From Erysipelotrichaceae bacterium (lineage in GTDB: Bacteria > Bacillota_I > Bacilli_A > Erysipelotrichales > Erysipelotrichaceae), in assembly GCA_017428765.1 (NCBI GenBank), contig JAFRQF010000001.1, positions 1-44,228 of the forward strand: a stretch of 44,228 nt of DNA, in the 5' to 3' direction. Below, piece after piece: positions 1 through 6,923 of the stretch (positions are counted from its first letter, which is position 1; every line of letters begins with the position of its first letter). The position numbers and the translations under genes were made by a program. A model generated the notes under the pieces. That model was not told the DNA's origin and made no database searches. It saw nothing but the letters and a program-made list of their open reading frames with translations.

Positions 1-137
1 AGCTCGGGGGTCGAAAGCTTTGCCTCCCACTTATATACCGCTCCTGCCGTCACCCCCAGCGCCTCGGCAAGTTGCTCCTGGGTCAGCGACCGTTCCTTGC
101 GGAAGGCGCGGATGTTTTCTGCCAGCATCATCTTCAT
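1..137 (-). CDS. XRE-family helix-turn-helix regulator, N-terminal part, cut by window edge
   Basis: Reading leftward from an ATG at 137, the frame is open to the window edge and encodes a classic Cro/CI helix-turn-helix: AENIRAFRKERSLTQEQLAE followed by ALGVTAGAVYKWE. It is probably a DNA-binding repressor, perhaps autoregulatory. The start is supported by a strong Shine-Dalgarno AGGAGGCGGG just upstream and by a promoter at 168-196. The coding DNA is visibly GC-rich compared with the AT-rich DNA beside it and with the housekeeping genes further right, which suggests acquired DNA. The C-terminal part lies outside the window, so the regulated function cannot be read. Confidence 0.8.
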   Translation of the reverse strand, partial: MKMMLAENIRAFRKERSLTQEQLAEALGVTAGAVYKWEAKLSTPE

Positions 138-167
138 TTGCCCGCCTCCTTTGTACTTCTGTAGATG

Positions 168-196
168 ATTGTACAGCATCGGAACCGGGAATTGAA
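168..196 (-). promoter_or_regulatory. Promoter of the XRE regulator
   Basis: On the minus strand, TTCAAT (191-196) and TACAAT (168-173) are separated by exactly 17 bp and lie about 31 bp upstream of the XRE start codon. The geometry fits a sigma-70/sigma-A promoter. GTAC-centred half-sites around 152-175 could be an operator, but this is speculative. Confidence 0.5.
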
Positions 197-321
197 CGGA
201 CCAGTCGTATCAATCGGATTTTATTTTTCCTACTGGCAGTAAGATTTTCATGCTTTGCGGATAAAAAAAATAATAGAGCAGCCGTCTATAATGATCCTAT
301 GCACATTTCGCAACACAATAT

Positions 322-354
322 ATTGTTATCAAATTGTTATCAGCACTGATAACA
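322..354. repeat. Operator-like palindrome with adjacent direct half-site
   Basis: TGTTATCAG-CA-CTGATAACA (335-354) is a perfect 9+2+9 inverted repeat. A further ATTGTTATCAA half-site begins at 322, so the same half-site occurs twice in direct orientation. This is the form of a repressor operator. No promoter or gene in the neighbouring DNA clearly explains it. Confidence 0.55.
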
Positions 355-360
355 TAAATA

Positions 361-393
361 CAGCAGGCACTCCGAAGAATGTCTGCTGCTTAA
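361..393. repeat. Imperfect hairpin in gene-poor DNA
   Basis: CAGCAGGCA and TGTCTGCTG form a stem with one G-T position. No strong T-run follows on either strand, so it is at best a weak terminator. Confidence 0.3.
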
Positions 394-678
394 AGCTATT
401 CAGGATAACTCAACACATTTCAAGATAAAATGTGCATTATTCCCACTCATTGTTCCAATCGTATTTCTGTTGGTTTTTAATTATAACCCATAGCGCTTTC
501 TCTCTTTATTATTACTATTATCAATATTGTTTTGTTTTATCAAAACTTTTTTACTCATTTTTTACTCATTTGTTTAATCAATTTTTGCTAGTAATAACTG
601 TCTTTGTTTTTTATTACATTCTTCATGACTTTTCGACTGGTCATTATAGAATCTAAATATTGGATATTTTTTGATTTC
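394..678. other. AT-rich stretch with no supportable gene
   Basis: This segment is very AT-rich, with long T and TTAT runs. The open frames in it are low-complexity Phe/Tyr/Leu strings without a ribosome-binding site, so I do not call a gene. It separates the GC-rich XRE gene from the blaI-like operon and looks like degraded intergenic DNA. Confidence 0.5.
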
Positions 679-888
679 CTATTTTTCTTCTTCTGTGATA
701 AGTTCTAGTAGTCTATTTACTTCTGTTAATTTATCCAGCAAAAATTTACACCAAGTTCGCATGCGCTCCCGTTGATCCGGATTGAAGATCGGCTTATGTC
801 GTTGCGAATACTTATACTGTTGTTTATGATGCGGCAGGCCCTTGGTCTGCCGTTTCTTTTCTTTACTCCCGTTTGATGGTACTGACTT
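679..888 (-). pseudogene. Possible decayed basic protein remnant
   Basis: A minus-strand frame is open between an in-frame stop near 889 and a TAG at 679-681. It encodes a basic, then amphipathic segment including KGLPHHKQQYKYSQRHKPIF and WCKFLLDKLTEVNRLLELI. The composition looks protein-like rather than random, but there is no start codon with a Shine-Dalgarno sequence. The only ATG would leave a fragment of about 27 residues. I do not recognise the family. It may be the tail of a mobile-element gene. Confidence 0.25.
832..864 (+). terminator. Intrinsic terminator, plus orientation
   Basis: CGGCAGGCC and GGTCTGCCG (832-852) form a hairpin with one G-T position, followed by the T-rich run TTTCTTTTCTTT. 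No convincing plus-strand gene lies upstream, so it may be left from a lost gene. It also shields the blaI-like promoter from read-through. Confidence 0.55.
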
Positions 889-962
889 TCAAAGTAGCAA
901 GATCGTCATCTGCTTCGCTGCCTGATCTTTATAAAGGCCTGCGAGATTCTATATATGAAATC

Positions 963-1012
963 TTGATATATAAATTCTACAATTGTAAAATAAAATTGTA
1001 CTACAAATGTAG
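963..1012 (+). promoter_or_regulatory. BlaI-type promoter with two operators
   Basis: TTGATA (963-968), a 17-bp spacer and TAAAAT (986-991) form a good sigma-A promoter. TACAATTGTA (978-987) overlaps the -10 region, and CTACAAATGTAG (1001-1012) lies at about the transcription start, with centres 24 bp apart. Both match the TACA-N2-TGTA core established for BlaI/MecI operators. The repressor encoded directly downstream therefore probably controls its own promoter. Confidence 0.85.
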
Positions 1013-1022
1013 AGGTATTTTT

Positions 1023-1394
1023 ATGGAAAAGATCAGAAGACTTCCGGACTCCGAATTTGAGATCATGAATATCCTGTGGGATCTTGAAGACCCGATCGAA
1101 CGAAAACAGATCGAAGAGAGACTATTTGAAAAACACCAGATCGCTCTGACGACCCTTCTGACGCTTCTGACAAGATTATCGGATAAAGGTTTCATACGCA
1201 TCGAGAAAAAGGGTAGAAGGAGCTCTTATTATAAGCTGATTGACAGAAAAGACTATCTGTCATCACAAAGCACATCTTTCTTCAGACAGTTATGCAATGG
1301 GGATATGAGAGTCTTTGCCAATGCCTTGTGTGATTCCGATTTAAGCAAAGAGGATCTTCGTGAATTAAGAAGGCTTCTTGAGAAGAAGAAGTGA
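1023..1394 (+). CDS. BlaI/MecI-family transcriptional repressor
   Basis: A 123-residue winged-helix protein of the BlaI/MecI/CopY family (Penicillinase_R). Residues 1-70 form the DNA-binding domain, beginning RRLPDSEFEIMNILWDLEDP and continuing ALTTLLTLLTRLSDKGFI, which is typical of the family; the C-terminal third would dimerise. The start at 1023 is preceded by TAGAGG and by the operators at 978 and 1001. Upstream in-frame ATGs are rejected because they would place the operators inside the gene. It overlaps the M56 peptidase gene by one base (TGATG), as expected for a repressor-sensor pair. No beta-lactamase or penicillin-binding protein gene is adjacent, so the regulon beyond itself is unknown. 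Confidence 0.9.
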   Translation: MEKIRRLPDSEFEIMNILWDLEDPIERKQIEERLFEKHQIALTTLLTLLTRLSDKGFIRIEKKGRRSSYYKLIDRKDYLSSQSTSFFRQLCNGDMRVFANALCDSDLSKEDLRELRRLLEKKK

Positions 1395-2809
1395 TGTTTG
1401 TCCGGCTGTTCATTTCGCTTTTTATCGTCCTTGTCGTCTATTTTGCTTCTTCAAGGATCGAAAAGAAGTGCACGATGAAGGAAAGGTGTCAGACTATTTT
1501 CAGTCCCGCTTGGATCGTGAGGATCCTCATCCTTTATTTCGTGCTTCTGCTCATGGGAGAAAGGGGAACCATCCTGCTAAAGGGCATCTCTTTTCTGTTT
1601 TCCTTTGCGGTCACTTCTTTCATCGTCTTCTCTCTGCTGTCTGTTTCTGCTGAGAGTCTTAGAAAAAGATATGAGGCAAAAACAGTCTATGCTTTGTGGC
1701 TGCTGCCGAATCTTTTATACTTCAATTTCTATTGGACATCTTCACTTCCTGTCTTTCGTCCCTTATTTGTTTTCTGCATCAGTCATGAAACGCTGTTCCG
1801 TTATATCATGATTGCCTGGTTTGTGATCGGTTCCCTGATACTGATGGGCAATATCATTTCTCATTTCCGTTTCCGGAAGAAGCTTGATGAAAGTCTCTAT
1901 GAACTAAGAGACGAACGCATCCTTTCCTTATGGAATAAGAAGCAGGAGGAATATGAGATCAAAGAAAGCAAACGTATCCCGATCTATACTTCGCCTTCGA
2001 TCTCTTCTGCCATGACGGTAGGCGCTTTTTATAGGAACACCATCCTGGTCCTTCCGGAGAAAGAATATACAGATGATGAATTGGATATGATCTTTTCCCA
2101 TGAACTGGTCCACATCATCAGGGAAGACGGGATGACAAAACTCTATATGGCGATCTGTAAGGCCTTCAACTTCTTTGATCCATTTATTTATTCGGGGACA
2201 AAGAAGTGCTGCCAGGATATCGAGCTTGCCTGCGATCAGATCGTATTGACCGATGCGGATGAAAAGACAAGAAGGGATTATGGAAAGCTGATCCTGTCTT
2301 CCGCTGGTGAAGAGGAGGGTTTCACATCCAATCTTTCCGCTGACGGAGAATCCATGAGATACAGGCTCATGAATATCCTTGAGCCAAAAGAAAGAAAAAA
2401 GGGTGCCTTCTTCTTATCTGTCTGTGCATTGATCGTATTGTTGATCCCGGATATGTTTGGAGTGGCATATCATAAGCAGAATGCAGAAAAGCTGTTCTTC
2501 AATGGGAACATCGATTATGAAAACGCTAGTGTCCGACAGGAAGGGTTTGAGATCCCCGGCATCTTTTACAGAAACGCAGATAAGCAAGCGCTCATCTCCT
2601 TTCTTTCTAAGATCGATGTATATGAGATCTATGCGTCAAAGAACTTTGATGGAGAATCTGTCTGCGTAAGATATCTGATGGATGATGAATATAGGGAGAT
2701 CGAATTCAACAGCCGTTTCATCGTTTTTCATGATCAGGGAAAGGATAGAACGTATTATGTCAAAGAAGGCATCGATATGGATCTTGTGAAAAAGATGTGT
2801 GAAAGATAA
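1394..2809 (+). CDS. BlaR1/MecR1-like M56 membrane metallopeptidase
   Basis: A protein of about 471 residues with several N-terminal membrane helices (about 2-18, 40-55, 60-85, 98-115, 135-155). A cytosolic zinc peptidase domain follows with HELVH at about residues 236-240 and a downstream ExxCD (277-281), the M56 signature. A last membrane helix near 340-360 leads to a C-terminal domain of only about 100 residues. That tail is much shorter than the penicillin-binding sensor of true BlaR1, so the signal is probably not a beta-lactam. By family knowledge, signal binding activates the protease and leads to loss of the upstream repressor. The start overlaps the repressor stop; a GTG at 1391 is an alternative. 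Confidence 0.85.
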   Translation: MFVRLFISLFIVLVVYFASSRIEKKCTMKERCQTIFSPAWIVRILILYFVLLLMGERGTILLKGISFLFSFAVTSFIVFSLLSVSAESLRKRYEAKTVYALWLLPNLLYFNFYWTSSLPVFRPLFVFCISHETLFRYIMIAWFVIGSLILMGNIISHFRFRKKLDESLYELRDERILSLWNKKQEEYEIKESKRIPIYTSPSISSAMTVGAFYRNTILVLPEKEYTDDELDMIFSHELVHIIREDGMTKLYMAICKAFNFFDPFIYSGTKKCCQDIELACDQIVLTDADEKTRRDYGKLILSSAGEEEGFTSNLSADGESMRYRLMNILEPKERKKGAFFLSVCALIVLLIPDMFGVAYHKQNAEKLFFNGNIDYENASVRQEGFEIPGIFYRNADKQALISFLSKIDVYEIYASKNFDGESVCVRYLMDDEYREIEFNSRFIVFHDQGKDRTYYVKEGIDMDLVKKMCER

Positions 2810-2860
2810 TGTATTGAGTGATTTGCTTGATGTTTTGAAATCATTACAACCGTTAAAAAG

Positions 2861-2896
2861 GCACCGGCGTTATTGCTGGTGCTTGTTGTTTGTTTC
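2861..2896 (+). terminator. Terminator of the blaI-like operon
   Basis: GCACCGGC and GCTGGTGC (2861-2882, one G-T pair, loop GTTATT) are followed by TTGTTGTTTGTTT. It lies about 50 bp after the peptidase stop codon, in the right orientation. Confidence 0.75.
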
Positions 2897-2900
2897 TGGT

Positions 2901-2936
2901 TTATTCCCACTCGATGGTGCTGACAGCGTTTCGGCT
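2901..2936 (-). pseudogene. Remnant of a guaA 3' end (possible att site)
   Basis: Read on the minus strand, these bases encode SRNAVSTIEWE and a stop. This matches the last residues of the intact GMP synthetase in this window (PVSTIEWE and stop at 4376). The first 24 bases agree with the intact gene at 19 positions, and its base string TTCCCACTCGATGGT is closer to the usual bacterial guaA end than the local gene is. No other part of guaA is present. The simplest reading is a guaA 3' end left by integration of an element at guaA, a known insertion hotspot. Confidence 0.6.
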
Positions 2937-2954
2937 TTGCATTTATTGCAAATG

Positions 2955-4211
2955 TTAAACACCCAGTAAAGACACAGGGAAACAGAATGCGTTATCATTT
3001 ATCGCCCTTACTGCATCGGTGTTGTCGATTACCATGCCGCGCTTTATCGGCATCTTGTATTTCTCCAGTACATTAAAATTCTTTGTTGGTTTGGTTGGGG
3101 AAACACCTTTCTTGATCTCTACCGGATACAGCGCTCCGTCTTTTACCAGAAGGATATCGACTTCTTTTTTGTCTATGTCTCTGTAGTAATACAAATACCG
3201 TCCCGGATCTACACCGTTGTTCTGGAAGCTCTTTATCACTTCACTTACAACATAAGTTTCAAAGAACGCTCCGTTCATAACACCGTCTTTAAGCATTTCT
3301 GCAGACGGCCATTTACACAGATAAGCACATAGTCCCGTATCCATAAAATATAATTTGGGAGCTTTGATGATCCTTTTTGACATATTGGACATATACGGCT
3401 GAAGCAGACAGATTATCCCTGAAGTCTGAAGTATCGAGATCCACCTTTTGCACGTATCGACATTGATTCCCAGATCCTTTGAAATATCGCTGTATACAAG
3501 TTCCTGAGCCGTCCGCAGAGACAGTATTTCAATAAAACGTCGAAACTGCAGTTCGCTTGATGCTGAGATCAGTTTTCGAACATCTTTTTCGATATACGTA
3601 TCGATATAAGCCTTGTAATACGAATTTCTTTCTGATTCTCCGGTACATATATCCGGCATGCCGCCTTGAAATATATCCTCAAAAACCGCAATACTGCTTT
3701 TATAGTAATGCGGGTATTCACGTTGTTTTCTCAATGACATTTCAAAGTCAACTTCGAACAAAGAGCCCTCTATGCCTCTCTTCTCCATCTGCGTAAATCC
3801 CGACATGTTGATCACGGCAGTTCTTCCGGCAAGAGATTCAGATATCCCCTCCTGAAGTTCAAATTGATTTGACCCCGTCAGAACAAACATAAGCCTTCTT
3901 TGTTCACCGTTTCGCATCCAAATGCGCCGCTGCTCATCCACGATTTTTTTGATTTCGTTTAAAAGACCCGCTTCTTTCTGAACTTCGTCTATGATAAGCG
4001 GCCATGGGTGGGACTCAAAAAAAGCTTTTGGATTGCTGTGAGCCAATGTTAATTCATCAAAATCATCCAAGGTCACAAAACCAAACTCATCTCCAAACAG
4101 ATGATCGACCGTGGTCGTCTTTCCCACCTGTCTGCTGCCAAACAAAGTGATCACCTGAAATGATTCTGCTGCCTTCAAAAGAATCTTCTCAACATCTCTT
4201 TTCATATACAT
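2955..4211 (-). CDS. AAA-type ATPase with C-terminal DUF4143 domain
   Basis: A 418-residue protein of the widespread ATPase/DUF4143 family. The Walker A motif GSRQVGKTT is at residues 25-33, Walker B WPLIIDEVQK at 70-79, and an LTGSNQ sensor-like motif near 111-116. A winged-helix segment lies near 235-270. The C-terminal domain has a PD-(D/E)xK-like pattern (D352, E365, K367 in EVDILL...PVEIKK). The biochemical role of the family is not established, although copies are common in accessory DNA. The start is supported by GGTGG ten bases upstream; a second ATG lies two codons in. The gene sits alone between two guaA ends (2901 and 4376), and its DNA is more AT-rich than guaA, consistent with acquisition. 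Confidence 0.85.
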   Translation of the reverse strand: MYMKRDVEKILLKAAESFQVITLFGSRQVGKTTTVDHLFGDEFGFVTLDDFDELTLAHSNPKAFFESHPWPLIIDEVQKEAGLLNEIKKIVDEQRRIWMRNGEQRRLMFVLTGSNQFELQEGISESLAGRTAVINMSGFTQMEKRGIEGSLFEVDFEMSLRKQREYPHYYKSSIAVFEDIFQGGMPDICTGESERNSYYKAYIDTYIEKDVRKLISASSELQFRRFIEILSLRTAQELVYSDISKDLGINVDTCKRWISILQTSGIICLLQPYMSNMSKRIIKAPKLYFMDTGLCAYLCKWPSAEMLKDGVMNGAFFETYVVSEVIKSFQNNGVDPGRYLYYYRDIDKKEVDILLVKDGALYPVEIKKGVSPTKPTKNFNVLEKYKMPIKRGMVIDNTDAVRAINDNAFCFPVSLLGV

Positions 4212-4252
4212 ATTATTTCCACCGCCTTTCTAAGCGAAGAATAACATATTAA

Positions 4253-4290
4253 TGCGATTAAAACAATAGTTGACTACTATTTTAATCGCA
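4253..4290. repeat. Large palindrome upstream of the DUF4143 ATPase
   Basis: TGCGATTAAAA (4253-4263) and TTTTAATCGCA (4280-4290) are perfect 11-bp inverted repeats. Inner pairing of TAG with CTA extends the stem around a TTGA loop. It lies 42 bp upstream of the ATPase start and before the guaA terminator, so it is placed as an operator or promoter-overlapping element. On the minus strand, TTGTTT and TATTCT with a 17-bp spacing could be the promoter. Confidence 0.6.
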
Positions 4291-4311
4291 ATTTTGCTGT
4301 ATCTCCTTTAT

Positions 4312-4360
4312 TAATAAACAAAAAGAAAGAGCCTTTTTCAGCATGAACTTTAAGGCTCTT
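4312..4360 (-). terminator. guaA terminator
   Basis: On the minus strand, AAGAGCCTT and AAGGCTCTT (stem arms 4327-4335 and 4352-4360) are followed by TTTCTTTTTGTTT. It is placed just after the guaA stop codon. Confidence 0.85.
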
Positions 4361-4375
4361 GTGTTATGGTTTCTT

Positions 4376-5344
4376 TTATTCCCATTCGATCGTTGAGACA
4401 GGTTTGTCAGAGAAATCCCAGAGGACTCTGTTGATGCCCGGAACTTCTTTGATGATGCGGTCTCTGATCTTGTATAAGGTCTTATATGGGATCTCGTAGG
4501 ATTTTGCGGTAACGGCATCCTTAGTGTTGATGGCACGGATGACTGCCGCCCAACCCATATAACGTTTGCCGTCTTTGATGCCGGTGGACTTGAGGTCAGG
4601 AATGACACAGAAGTACTGCCAAGGTCTGTCTTTGAGTTTGTCGATCTCTTCTCTGACGATAGCATCCGCTTCTCTTAAAGCGTTGAGTCGATCTTTTGTG
4701 ATCGCACCGACACACCTGACGCCGAGGCCAGGTCCCGGGAACGGCTGACGGTAGACCATGTTCTTCGGAAGGCCTAAAGCCTCACCGACGACTCTGACTT
4801 CATCCTTGTATAAGTATTTGACCGGTTCGACCAGTTCGAAGTTGAGTTCTTTCGGAAGACCGCCGACATTGTGGTGAGCTTTGACACCCTTGGATTCCAG
4901 GATATCCGGATAGATCGTGCCCTGTGCTAAGAATTCAACACCTTTGAGTTTCTTGGCTTCTTTGGCAAAGACGTCGATGAATACGGCACCGATGATCTTT
5001 CTCTTGGTCTCCGGATCGGCAACACCTTTGAGTTCCTTTAAGAACTTGTTGGAAGCATCGACATATTTGAGGTTGGCGCCCAGGTTCTCTTTGAAGACTT
5101 CGATGACCTGTTCCGCTTCGCCTTTTCTTAATAAACCGTGGTTGACATGAACACAGATCAGCTGCTTGCCGATCGCTTTGATCAGTAAAGCTGCAACGAC
5201 GCTGGAATCAACGCCGCCGGACAGGGCCAGCAGTACCTTCTTATCGCCGACCTGTTCCTGAATTTCCTTTACCTGTGCATCGATGAATTTCTCTGCTGCT
5301 TTTTTTGTGGTGATCCTTTTCAGGCTCGTTGGTCTTTTATCCAT
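4376..5344 (-). CDS. guaA: GMP synthetase, ATP-pyrophosphatase subunit without glutaminase domain
   Basis: Makes GMP from XMP by adenylation and amination. The PP-loop SGGVDSS is at residues 42-48, followed by the GuaA dimerisation domain ([18 protein letters not shown]) and the canonical C-terminus STIEWE. The protein has only 322 residues, whereas ordinary bacterial GuaA has about 510-525 with an N-terminal class-I glutamine amidotransferase domain. That domain is absent here, and there is no room for it because guaB overlaps the start by 8 bp. The enzyme may use ammonia directly or pair with a separate glutaminase subunit encoded elsewhere, as in archaea. Coupled to guaB, with its own terminator. 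Confidence 0.93.
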   Translation of the reverse strand: MDKRPTSLKRITTKKAAEKFIDAQVKEIQEQVGDKKVLLALSGGVDSSVVAALLIKAIGKQLICVHVNHGLLRKGEAEQVIEVFKENLGANLKYVDASNKFLKELKGVADPETKRKIIGAVFIDVFAKEAKKLKGVEFLAQGTIYPDILESKGVKAHHNVGGLPKELNFELVEPVKYLYKDEVRVVGEALGLPKNMVYRQPFPGPGLGVRCVGAITKDRLNALREADAIVREEIDKLKDRPWQYFCVIPDLKSTGIKDGKRYMGWAAVIRAINTKDAVTAKSYEIPYKTLYKIRDRIIKEVPGINRVLWDFSDKPVSTIEWE

Positions 5345-6848
5345 TTCCTCTTCCTCCGCTGTTATTCTTCAATAATACATCATGAGCACCGCCTTCAACG
5401 ATCGAAGTCGATGAGATCTGTGTGAGTTTCGCTTTCTTCTGGAATTCCGGGATGCTGATGGCACCGCAGTTGCACATAGTCGATTTGATCTTATACGTCG
5501 TAAGACGGACGTTGTCTTTCAAGCTTCCGGCGTATGGCACATAGGAGTCGACACCTTCTTCGAAGGATAACCCTGTCTTGCCGCCCAGGTCGTAACGCTG
5601 CCAGTTTCTTGCACGGGCAGAACCTTCGCCCCAATATTCTTTATAGTAGGTTCCATTGATCATGACCTTGTTGGTCGGTGATTCGTCGAATCTCGCGAAG
5701 TATCTTCCCAACATGACGAAGTCAGCGCCCATGGCCAGAGCCAGAGTGATGTGATGGTCATAGACGATGCCGCCGTCGGAACATACCGGTACATAGACAC
5801 CGGTCCTCTTGTAGTAGGCGTCTCTTGCCTTGGCGACTTCCATGACTGCCGAAGCCTGGCCTCTGCCGATGCCTTTGGTCTCTCTGGTGATACAGATACT
5901 GCCGCCGCCGATACCGACTTTGACAAAGTCTGCGCCGGCATCCGCCAGGAATTTGAAGCCTTCTGCGTCGACGACGTTTCCGGCACCGCACTTCACTTTG
6001 CCTTTATACTTTTTATGGATCCAGTCCAGTGTTTCCGCCTGCCAGTCAGAGAAGCCTTCGGAAGAGTCGATACAAAGCACATCGACACCTGCTTCCACCA
6101 AGGCAGGAACTCTTTCTTTATAATCTCTTGAGTTGATGCCGGCACCGACGATGTAACGCTTGTTTTCATCAAGGAGCTCATTCGGATGATCCTTATGGAA
6201 TTCGTAATCCTTGCGGAAGACGAAAGCCTTGAGATTTCCTTTCTTGTCGACGATCGGCAAGGTATTGAGTTTGTTTTCCCAGATGATGTCGTTGGCTTCC
6301 GACAGCGAGATGCCGTCCTGTGCCGTGACCATCTTCTTTAACGGGGTCATGAATTCTTCGACCTTCGTATCCATTGGTGTGCGGGAGGTGCGGTAGTCCC
6401 TGGAAGTAACGATGCCGAGAAGTTTGCCGCTTCCGGTACCGTCATCCGTAACCGCGATCGTGGAATGGGAAGTCTTTTCTTTCAAGGCAAGCACGTCTGC
6501 CAGAGTGGCATCCGGTTTGATGTTGGAATCGCTTGGTACGAAGCCGGCTTTATAAGACTTTGCTTTGCGGACCATTTCTGCCTGCGAAGCGATCGGCTGG
6601 GCACCGAAGATGAAGGAGACGCCGCCTTCCGCCGCCAGTGCGACCGCCAGGTCGTTGCCTGAAACTGACTGCATGATCGCCGAGACCATCGGGATGTTCA
6701 TGGTCAGAGAAGACTTTTCTCCTTTTTTAAACTTTACTAAAGGGGTACATAATGAGACGTTGTCCGGGATACATTTCTTGGTCGTATGTCCGGGGATCAG
6801 AAGATACTCATTAAAGGTATGAGATACTTCACTTAACAGTTTTGCCAT
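5337..6848 (-). CDS. guaB: IMP dehydrogenase
   Basis: Oxidises IMP to XMP with NAD+, the rate-limiting step before GMP synthetase. The 503-residue protein has the (beta/alpha)8 barrel split by two CBS domains at about residues 105-220. The catalytic loop is [10 protein letters not shown] with Cys319 as nucleophile, and the flap region contains [13 protein letters not shown]. The usual bacterial loop reads GPGSICTTR, so this copy belongs to a divergent subfamily, matching the unusual partner guaA. The start is supported by AAGGAGG seven bases upstream. The gene overlaps guaA by 8 bp. A hairpin upstream (6867-6898) may attenuate read-through from the permease. Confidence 0.94.
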   Translation of the reverse strand: MAKLLSEVSHTFNEYLLIPGHTTKKCIPDNVSLCTPLVKFKKGEKSSLTMNIPMVSAIMQSVSGNDLAVALAAEGGVSFIFGAQPIASQAEMVRKAKSYKAGFVPSDSNIKPDATLADVLALKEKTSHSTIAVTDDGTGSGKLLGIVTSRDYRTSRTPMDTKVEEFMTPLKKMVTAQDGISLSEANDIIWENKLNTLPIVDKKGNLKAFVFRKDYEFHKDHPNELLDENKRYIVGAGINSRDYKERVPALVEAGVDVLCIDSSEGFSDWQAETLDWIHKKYKGKVKCGAGNVVDAEGFKFLADAGADFVKVGIGGGSICITRETKGIGRGQASAVMEVAKARDAYYKRTGVYVPVCSDGGIVYDHHITLALAMGADFVMLGRYFARFDESPTNKVMINGTYYKEYWGEGSARARNWQRYDLGGKTGLSFEEGVDSYVPYAGSLKDNVRLTTYKIKSTMCNCGAISIPEFQKKAKLTQISSTSIVEGGAHDVLLKNNSGGRGNG

Positions 6849-6863
6849 TCATCCTCCTTTTAA

Positions 6864-6898
6864 AACAATGATGCTTCAGCATAAACTGAAGTATCATT
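6864..6898 (-). terminator. Hairpin between permease and guaB
   Basis: AATGAT-CTTCAG and CTGAAG-ATCATT (6867-6898) make a 12-bp stem with one internal mismatch and a 6-base loop. On the minus strand it is followed by GTTTT and then the guaB Shine-Dalgarno sequence; on the plus strand a longer T-run follows. It may partly terminate permease transcripts or protect mRNA ends. Confidence 0.55.
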
Positions 6899-6923
6899 TT
6901 TTGTTTTTCTAAATTATATACTA

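Noticed and set aside
432..656. 74-codon open frame in AT-rich DNA
   Set aside because: Low-complexity Phe/Tyr/Leu translation, no Shine-Dalgarno and no recognisable domain.
1023..2809. Beta-lactam resistance operon
   Set aside because: Repressor and protease are present but there is no beta-lactamase or PBP gene, and the sensor tail is too short for a penicillin-binding domain.
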